Below are positions 1 through 4,198 of a stretch of DNA of 5,662 nucleotides, in pieces. A model generated the notes under the pieces. It made no database searches. It was not told the DNA's origin and worked only from the letters and a program-made list of their open reading frames with translations. Every line of letters starts with the position of its first letter. The first letter of the stretch is position 1. Source of the stretch: Thermoprotei archaeon (lineage in GTDB: Archaea > Thermoproteota > Nitrososphaeria > Geothermarchaeales > JDFR-13); contig DQVL01000065.1 in assembly GCA_015661745.1 (NCBI GenBank), forward strand, positions 1-5,662. Direction: 5' to 3'. The position numbers were made by a program, and so were the translations under genes.

Positions 1-267
1 ACTATGGGAATGTTATATGGAGGTGGAATAGGTTTTACAGTACCAAGTGGTCAATATATTCTTCTATCTAGTGTACCTGAGGGAATGAGAAATACTGCAT
101 CCTCTGTATATGCTAGTGGATTTGATATTGGTGGAAGTGTATTGGTAGTTCTACTCTCTTATATTGCACAGGTATATGGATTCTCAACCTCATATCTATA
201 TATGACATTAGCCCTTCTACTATCAATGGCTATACTATATATTAGTTTGAAAAGACTTGGATGCTAA
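1..267 (+). CDS. MFS transporter, C-terminal fragment (5' end outside window)
   Basis: This is the last 88 codons of a membrane transporter. The frame is open from base 1, so the gene starts outside the window and the ATG codons at 4 and 10 are internal. A glycine-rich helix (about residues 4-24) contains GGGIGFTVPSGQ. It is followed by a loop with the pattern P-E-G-M-R-N-T-A-S-S-V-Y, a helix starting FDIGGSVLVVLLSYIAQ (about 41-57), and a last hydrophobic helix (about 63-82) ending in a short basic tail. In the MFS, a 'vP...RG.A.g.y...fDlG' pattern marks the segment between transmembrane helices 10 and 11, and the match here is good. The protein would sit in the cytoplasmic membrane and move a small solute by secondary transport. 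The substrate cannot be inferred from this end. The TAA stop at 265-267 overlaps the stop of the convergent gene on the other strand. Confidence 0.8.
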   Translation, partial: TMGMLYGGGIGFTVPSGQYILLSSVPEGMRNTASSVYASGFDIGGSVLVVLLSYIAQVYGFSTSYLYMTLALLLSMAILYISLKRLGC

Positions 268-2312
268 ATAGACTCCATTAGATGTTTAACAGCCTCCTCC
301 AATTTGGTGGTGGGCATTAAACAACTGTAGTTTCTACATATATAGATTGTAGGCTTATCATCAATAGCATCATAATATTTTACGTAACTTGAGATTTTGT
401 CAATCCCACCATATTTAAAGTGATATATCGAGAATGGACTATATACCCTAGATAGTTTAAGCATATATTCCCTACCCAAACCTATATCACTACCTGGAAC
501 TACAACAACCTCTAGACCACCCTTAAGAACATATAACATATCAATTATCAACATAGGAGCTGCGTCAACAGCCTTCTCAATATCTGGTAGAAGAGTCTTC
601 AATATTTCATGGGCGATAGACCAGTATCTCTCCTCCCCAGTCAATCTTGAGAGACGTATAAGTTCATGTATAGCTATAGATAATCCACTTGGGTATGGAC
701 CGTCAAAGATATCTAGGTTATGATGTGGAATATCTCTAATGTTTTTCTGTGTATGTAGAAGTATATTAACGTCTTCTACATAGAATTTGTCTAACATCTC
801 ATCGGTAAACTCTAAAGCGAGTTTAAGATATTTATGGTCGTTTATTGACATATAGGCTTCTATCAACATATGGATGGTATATGCATAGTCATCTAGTAAA
901 GCAGGGTTATAGCTACAGCCATCTATATATACATGGTATAATCCATTATCATAGAATCTCTTTATAAACTCATCTATAGAGAGTCTAGCCCTCTCCCTCA
1001 AATCTATATCATCAAATATCTTCGATACATATGCTAAAGAAGCTAGAGTCATTGCATTCCAATCACATAAAACCTTCTTATCAACATTAGGCTTTATCCT
1101 CTTACTCCTAGCATCAAACAATTTCTCTAATATAGAATCGATTAAAGATTTAAACTCCTCAAATTTATATCCCAACTCTTCAGCTATTACCTCCCAACGA
1201 TAACGTGGATATATAATGTTAAAGCCAGTCCTTTTACCGGTTGATTCCTCAAAATAGTTTCCATCCTCTCGGAGGTTGAAGGCTTTCATGGCAAGGTCAG
1301 CTTCATCACTTAATACCCCTTTAATCTCATCTATACCCCATATATAATATCTACCTTCCATACCCTCGGATTCAGCATCTAACGCACTATAGAATAGTTT
1401 ACCATCATATAACTCTCTATACAAGAATTTTATGATATCTTCTATGGTCTCTCTATATAGATAGTCACCAGTTAATTGATATGCCTCAGCATATGATCTA
1501 ATGAGCCAAGCCTGGTCATATAGCATCTTCTCAAAATGGGGTAGCTTCCAAACCATATCAGTACTATATCTATGGAAGCCACCGCCTACCTGATCATATA
1601 TACCACCCATCCTCATAGAGTCAAGTGTTTTCAGAGCCATCTCCAAAGCAAGTGAATCCCTATATATACTCCAGTATCTCAAGAGAAATAATATTCTATG
1701 TGGATTTGGAAATTTAGGTGGATCACCGAAGCCACCGTTAAATTCATCGAATGATGTCGATAACCTCCTATATAACTCATTTATAGCTTCTTCATTAACT
1801 TCCTTATAATCATTCCCTACAGAGAATAAACTGGTATTCAATATCGTCTTTACCACGTTATCCGCATAATTTATAACTCTCTCTCTATCCCCCCTCCATA
1901 ACTCCCTAACTCTCCTAGCCAACTCAATAAGTGTTTCTCTAGGGAGATAAGTCGATATAAAAAAGGGCTTCCCATCTGGGGTGATGACTACTGTTAAGGG
2001 CCATCCACCACTTCCCAATATAGACATGGCATACTTCATATAAATTGAGTCTATATCAGGCCTCTCCTCTCTATCCACCTTAACACATATAAAAGTCTTA
2101 TTCAGTTCTTCAGCAACCTCCCTATCCATGAAACTCTCTCTATTCATTACATGGCACCAGTGACATGTATAGTATCCAATAGATAGGAATATAGGTTTAT
2201 CCTCCTCCCTCGCCCGCTTAAAAGCCTCCTCACCCCATGGATACCAATCTATAGGATTATCCTTATGTAGCCTAAGATATGGACTATTCTCATTAGCCAA
2301 TCTATTTCCCAT
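264..2312 (-). CDS. Thioredoxin-domain protein of the COG1331/DUF255 (YyaL/SPATA20-like) family
   Basis: From the chosen start the protein has 682 residues, the usual length for this family. It opens with MGNRLANENSPYL, which lines up with the usual family start (NRLA.E.SPYL..H..NPVDW). The thioredoxin-like domain (about residues 1-155) has GYYTCHWCHVM, with Cys at about 50 and 53, then KVDREERPDID and GGWPLTVVITPDGKPF. The rest (about 180-600) is the helical (alpha/alpha)6-barrel-like part, with GGFGDPPKFPNP, GGIYDQVGGGFHRYSTD, PHFEKMLYDQAWL, SALDAESEGMEG and VLCDWNAMTLASL. A conserved-looking C-terminal C..YSC.MP segment is present. Family members are thought to be cytoplasmic. Their reaction is not established, so a disulfide or sugar-related role is inference from folds. 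An in-frame ATG at 2331-2333 would add seven residues (MFISVIN) outside the usual alignment. I prefer 2312 on homology, but promoter spacing allows either. The gene is monocistronic and divergent from the gene at 2500. Confidence 0.93.
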   Translation of the reverse strand: MGNRLANENSPYLRLHKDNPIDWYPWGEEAFKRAREEDKPIFLSIGYYTCHWCHVMNRESFMDREVAEELNKTFICVKVDREERPDIDSIYMKYAMSILGSGGWPLTVVITPDGKPFFISTYLPRETLIELARRVRELWRGDRERVINYADNVVKTILNTSLFSVGNDYKEVNEEAINELYRRLSTSFDEFNGGFGDPPKFPNPHRILFLLRYWSIYRDSLALEMALKTLDSMRMGGIYDQVGGGFHRYSTDMVWKLPHFEKMLYDQAWLIRSYAEAYQLTGDYLYRETIEDIIKFLYRELYDGKLFYSALDAESEGMEGRYYIWGIDEIKGVLSDEADLAMKAFNLREDGNYFEESTGKRTGFNIIYPRYRWEVIAEELGYKFEEFKSLIDSILEKLFDARSKRIKPNVDKKVLCDWNAMTLASLAYVSKIFDDIDLRERARLSIDEFIKRFYDNGLYHVYIDGCSYNPALLDDYAYTIHMLIEAYMSINDHKYLKLALEFTDEMLDKFYVEDVNILLHTQKNIRDIPHHNLDIFDGPYPSGLSIAIHELIRLSRLTGEERYWSIAHEILKTLLPDIEKAVDAAPMLIIDMLYVLKGGLEVVVVPGSDIGLGREYMLKLSRVYSPFSIYHFKYGGIDKISSYVKYYDAIDDKPTIYICRNYSCLMPTTKLEEAVKHLMESI

Positions 2313-2342
2313 ATTAATTACCGAAATAAACATGTATAGACT

Positions 2343-2362
2343 GAGATATAAGGAGATATATT
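2343..2362 (-). promoter_or_regulatory. Tandem TATA-like elements for the DUF255 gene
   Basis: Two adjacent 10-bp near-repeats on the plus strand (GAGATATAAG then GAGATATATT) read on the minus strand as AATATATCTC followed by CTTATATCTC. Archaeal TATA boxes are centred about 26 bp before the transcription start. The distal box would start transcripts near 2332, almost leaderless for the ATG at 2333. The proximal box would start near 2322, giving about a 10-nt leader for the ATG at 2312. No strong Shine-Dalgarno sequence precedes either ATG. The region is AT-rich, so TATA-like strings are expected by chance. Confidence 0.4.
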
Positions 2363-2417
2363 ATAGATTGTTATAGAGTTTCAAACGTATGTATAAAGAT
2401 GATATAATCTATATACA

Positions 2418-2439
2418 TGATTAGCTTAATCAGCCGCTG
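2418..2439. promoter_or_regulatory. Candidate operator: two adjoining palindromes in the divergent intergenic region
   Basis: Positions 2418-2432 read TGATTA-GCT-TAATCA, a perfect 6-bp inverted repeat with a 3-bp centre. It runs directly into 2431-2439, CAGC-C-GCTG, a perfect 4-bp inverted repeat. The second half is the only GC-rich patch in this otherwise AT-rich gap. The pair lies just upstream of the TATA-like box of the gene at 2500 and about 55 bp upstream of that of the DUF255 gene. That position would suit a dimeric regulator, but no regulator gene is present in the window to link to it. Confidence 0.35.
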
Positions 2440-2446
2440 TAAATAT

Positions 2447-2456
2447 ACTTTTTAAT
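2447..2456 (+). promoter_or_regulatory. TATA-box-like element for the gene at 2500
   Basis: ACTTTTTAAT resembles archaeal box A (TTTWWA-like). From its centre near 2452, transcription would begin around 2478, giving a leader of about 22 nt before the ATG at 2500. That fits the presence of a ribosome-binding motif. A second TATA-like string, TATATAATT at 2461-2469, would instead give about a 10-nt leader. Confidence 0.4.
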
Positions 2457-2488
2457 TCTCTATATAATTACATGGATAAATTATATAT

Positions 2489-2492
2489 GGTG
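2489..2492 (+). promoter_or_regulatory. Shine-Dalgarno motif GGTG before the ATG at 2500
   Basis: GGTG is complementary to the CACC of the archaeal 16S rRNA 3' end (known anti-SD core UCACCUCC). It ends seven bases before the ATG at 2500, a good spacing. This supports that start and a leadered transcript, unlike the probably leaderless ChaN-like gene downstream. Confidence 0.45.
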
Positions 2493-2499
2493 TAAAGCC

Positions 2500-2781
2500 A
2501 TGAAGGATATATCCGTCTCCCTCGAGGATATACTATTAAAAGATGATTTTTATTTGGTTAAGCTTAAAATGTCTATAAGGGGGAGAGAGATAGAATTAAC
2601 GATACCAAATGTTGTTAAGAAGCCCAGTCTTGTTAGGCATGAATATAGAGAAGAATATTTAGTTATTAAATTAGTTGATGAGACTGGAGAGGGGATAGCC
2701 TCCTGCTGTATCCATAAAGATCATATTGAGAAGGGATGCCTAGACTGTGAGAGTCTAATCCATAAACCGTCAAAGCAGTAA
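2500..2781 (+). CDS. Hypothetical 93-residue protein with a C-terminal Cys/His cluster
   Basis: I do not recognise the family. The first 60 or so residues alternate hydrophobic and charged positions (DFYLVKLKMSIRGREIELTIP, then EEYLVIKLVDETGEG), as in a small beta-rich domain. All four cysteines fall in the last quarter, with histidines between them: C69, C70, H72, H75, C80, C83 and H88. Such a cluster could bind zinc or another metal. This is inference, because no known ribbon spacing (two clean CxxC pairs) is present. There is no signal peptide or membrane segment, so the protein is probably cytoplasmic. The ATG start is supported by a GGTG motif seven bases upstream and by the lack of any other in-frame ATG before it. 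The codon style (ATA, AGA/AGG) matches the neighbours and favours a real gene. The next gene, on the same strand, begins 66 bp downstream. Confidence 0.75.
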   Translation: MKDISVSLEDILLKDDFYLVKLKMSIRGREIELTIPNVVKKPSLVRHEYREEYLVIKLVDETGEGIASCCIHKDHIEKGCLDCESLIHKPSKQ

Positions 2782-2786
2782 GTCTA

Positions 2787-2802
2787 TATAACCCTAGTTA
2801 TA
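2787..2802. repeat. Inverted repeat TATAAC-CCTA-GTTATA after the stop at 2781
   Basis: A perfect 6-bp inverted repeat with a 4-bp loop begins six bases after the stop codon of the 93-residue protein. In RNA it would make only a weak AU-rich hairpin. In DNA it lies 46 to 61 bp upstream of the ATG at 2848, upstream of the likely core promoter. It could be a weak 3'-end signal, an operator for the downstream gene, or chance in AT-rich sequence. Confidence 0.25.
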
Positions 2803-2847
2803 CATCTATTTATCACATATAGATTAAACATAGTATATTGTGGGATA

Positions 2848-3297
2848 ATGTCGGTGGATCCACGTTTCTTCGACTTAGAAATATATTCAATATATAAGGC
2901 GGTGAATGAACTCCTCAAAGAACGAACTTGGGATGTAGTCTGGAGGGCTGGCGAGATCCTACTAGAAAATATTTTGGATGACCTCTCCCTGGAAGAGACG
3001 TCTGATCCATATACTGCACTCAATAGACTTGCAGACTGGCTGAGAAAAGTTGGTTATATAAAGGATATTGAGGTTAGGCGGATTGGCGAAGATTCTATTG
3101 AATATGTCATGTCTAACCCTATTATAACACCTGGAGCTAAGAAATTGATTGGGGAAGGTTTAGTCCCACCACATATATCCACTGCATTAATGTTTGCCCT
3201 ACTAAAAAAATATGGTTATAAAGCTGAGATGATTGGAGACCCAATATTTCTAGATGATGGGAGAGTAGTCGAGAGATGGAGACTATTTCAAATATAG
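2848..3297 (+). CDS. V4R/Bet3 (TRAPP)-fold-like single-domain protein, function unknown
   Basis: This 149-residue protein is predicted soluble and contains no cysteine. An N-terminal helix (about 9-30) leads to W-R-A-G-E-I-L-L-E-N-I (32-42). A second helix pair follows (about 53-70, DPYTALNRLADWLRKVGY), then a strand with I-E-Y-V-M-S-N-P (84-91), a VPPHISTALMFALLKKYGY helix (106-124), and a final strand V-V-E-R-W-R-L. The order 'aromatic-x-x-G, helix, strand ending in NP, helix, terminal R.R' recalls the V4R domain and its relative the TRAPP subunit Bet3. This is my reading of the pattern, not a database hit. Archaeal V4R proteins (COG1719) are thought to bind small ligands or act as sensory parts, and many carry cysteines, which this one lacks. 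The gene follows the Cys/His protein by 66 bp and may share its transcript or use a weak TATA-like stretch near 2818-2830. The ATG is the only plausible start. Confidence 0.8.
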   Translation: MSVDPRFFDLEIYSIYKAVNELLKERTWDVVWRAGEILLENILDDLSLEETSDPYTALNRLADWLRKVGYIKDIEVRRIGEDSIEYVMSNPIITPGAKKLIGEGLVPPHISTALMFALLKKYGYKAEMIGDPIFLDDGRVVERWRLFQI

Positions 3298-3325
3298 TCT
3301 TTACACAGTATATAGACTTGACAAT

Positions 3326-3333
3326 ATATTTTT
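3326..3333 (+). terminator. Possible T-run terminator after the V4R/Bet3-like gene
   Basis: A T-rich stretch ending in five consecutive T (3329-3333) lies about 30 bp after the stop codon at 3297 and before the promoter of the next gene. Archaeal RNA polymerase can terminate at such T-runs without a hairpin. The run is short, so this is a weak call. The 112 bases between 3297 and 3410 hold nothing else apart from the promoter elements listed. Confidence 0.25.
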
Positions 3334-3380
3334 ACACCAAATATCATTTATGGTTTGAATCAAATAATAAGATATAGATC

Positions 3381-3387
3381 TTAAATA
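3381..3387 (+). promoter_or_regulatory. TATA box of the ChaN-like gene, implying a leaderless transcript
   Basis: TTAAATA is a good archaeal TATA-box match. Its centre at 3384 is 26 bp before the A of the ATG at 3410, the spacing expected if transcription starts at the start codon itself. There is no Shine-Dalgarno motif in the bases before that ATG. Together these favour leaderless translation and decide the start of the gene. Confidence 0.5.
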
Positions 3388-3409
3388 TCCCTAAATAAAT
3401 TATTTGGAT
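3387..3409. repeat. Imperfect palindrome between TATA box and start codon of the ChaN-like gene
   Basis: The core AAATAA-A-TTATTT (3393-3405) is a perfect 6-bp inverted repeat with one central base. It is flanked by ATCC (3387-3390) and GGAT (3406-3409), which also pair if CT at 3391-3392 bulges out. The element fills the space between the TATA box and the start codon. A repressor there would block polymerase loading. AT content makes chance inverted repeats common, though the ATCC/GGAT flank adds some weight. Confidence 0.3.
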
Positions 3410-4198
3410 ATGCAGGGTAGATACGGCGTATATAGAATACCAAGTTTTAAGCCTATAAACCTATTGGATATACTTGCTGAACCTGAGATAGTCTTCTTTG
3501 GTGAGGTACATAGAATACCTTGGATAATAGATCTGGCAAGTTATATACTCAGGCTTAGATATGAAGCTGGGCGGATAAAGTTTGTCGGACTAGAATATTT
3601 TAATTATAAGATGGAGCATCTAGTCAATGATTGGCTTAAAGATAAGATTTCTTGGAGTGAGTTCCTCGATGAATATATGAAGGGTCCAGAGGGATTCCCA
3701 TTGGATGAATATCGTCCAATACTCGACTATATCAAGGAGGTTGGTATAGAGGTCATCGGTGTAATGCCTCCTAGAGATGATGCAAGAAAGATATCTATAT
3801 ATGGATTAGATGCTATAAATACCTTACCAGATCCACCTATATCACCAGATGAAGTTAAACTTGACTACCCTGGATATAGAGAGAGGATATTGGAGATGAT
3901 ACCAAAGACCGGTCCAATGGCTAGATTAGATAGAGATAAGATTGTAATGGCACAGGCCTATAAAGATGAGGTTATAGCATATAAAGTTTCAGAGGCATAT
4001 AAAAGATTCGGATATGGAGTAGTTATAACTGGATATGCACATTCAGAGATCTATGGATCCGCATCTACAAGAGCTAGTATGAGGGGTGTTAAAAACTATA
4101 TTGTAATAACATCGAGGATAAATCCCCTCCCCGATGTAATAAAAGAATTTGGGAGATACAAAGATCTAGAGGCTAGATATATCGCTATAAAGATATAA
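3410..4198 (+). CDS. ChaN-like (Tiki superfamily, haem-binding-uptake type) soluble protein
   Basis: The protein has 262 residues from the ATG at 3410. Its family signature is clear. I-V-F-F-G-E-V-H-R lies near the N-terminus (GEVH at 31-34), followed by KFVGLEYFNYKMEHLVNDWL (about 57-76) and EFLDEY. IEVIGVMPPRD follows (about 113-123), then AQAYKDEVIAYKV (about 181-193) and VVITGYAHSEIYG (about 204-216). These correspond to the ChaN/DUF399 pattern of a GE.H motif, an acidic 'lE.F' strand, an 'aq..wD..mA' helix and a late 'GxxH' motif. Bacterial ChaN homologues are haem-binding lipoproteins. The wider superfamily includes metal-dependent hydrolases (Tiki, EreA), and the GE.H, E and H residues are the ones involved. 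This copy has no signal peptide or lipobox, so it is probably cytoplasmic, and a haem role is unproven. A TTG at 3404 could add two residues, but promoter spacing favours 3410. The stop abuts that of the convergent gene. Confidence 0.85.
   Translation: MQGRYGVYRIPSFKPINLLDILAEPEIVFFGEVHRIPWIIDLASYILRLRYEAGRIKFVGLEYFNYKMEHLVNDWLKDKISWSEFLDEYMKGPEGFPLDEYRPILDYIKEVGIEVIGVMPPRDDARKISIYGLDAINTLPDPPISPDEVKLDYPGYRERILEMIPKTGPMARLDRDKIVMAQAYKDEVIAYKVSEAYKRFGYGVVITGYAHSEIYGSASTRASMRGVKNYIVITSRINPLPDVIKEFGRYKDLEARYIAIKI

Noticed and set aside
2362..2413. Inverted repeats TATAGATT/AATCTATA (2362-2369, 2406-2413) and ATGTATA/TATACAT (2389-2395, 2412-2418).
   Set aside because: The arms are short, nearly pure AT, far apart and mutually overlapping. 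In DNA this rich in TATA strings they are expected by chance.
2398..2432. Possible C/D box small RNA, from GATGATA near 2398.
   Set aside because: The string does not match box C (RTGATGA), and no CTGA box D pair with proper spacing follows.
2784..3023. Open frame of 79 codons on the minus strand.
   Set aside because: It lies mostly opposite the start of the V4R/Bet3-like gene, which has better structure and codon style. Its protein is serine/arginine-rich with no domain pattern.
3404..3406. TTG as start of the ChaN-like gene.
   Set aside because: An ATG follows two codons later, at the position predicted for the transcription start by the TATA box at 3381-3387. The extra residues add nothing to the domain.
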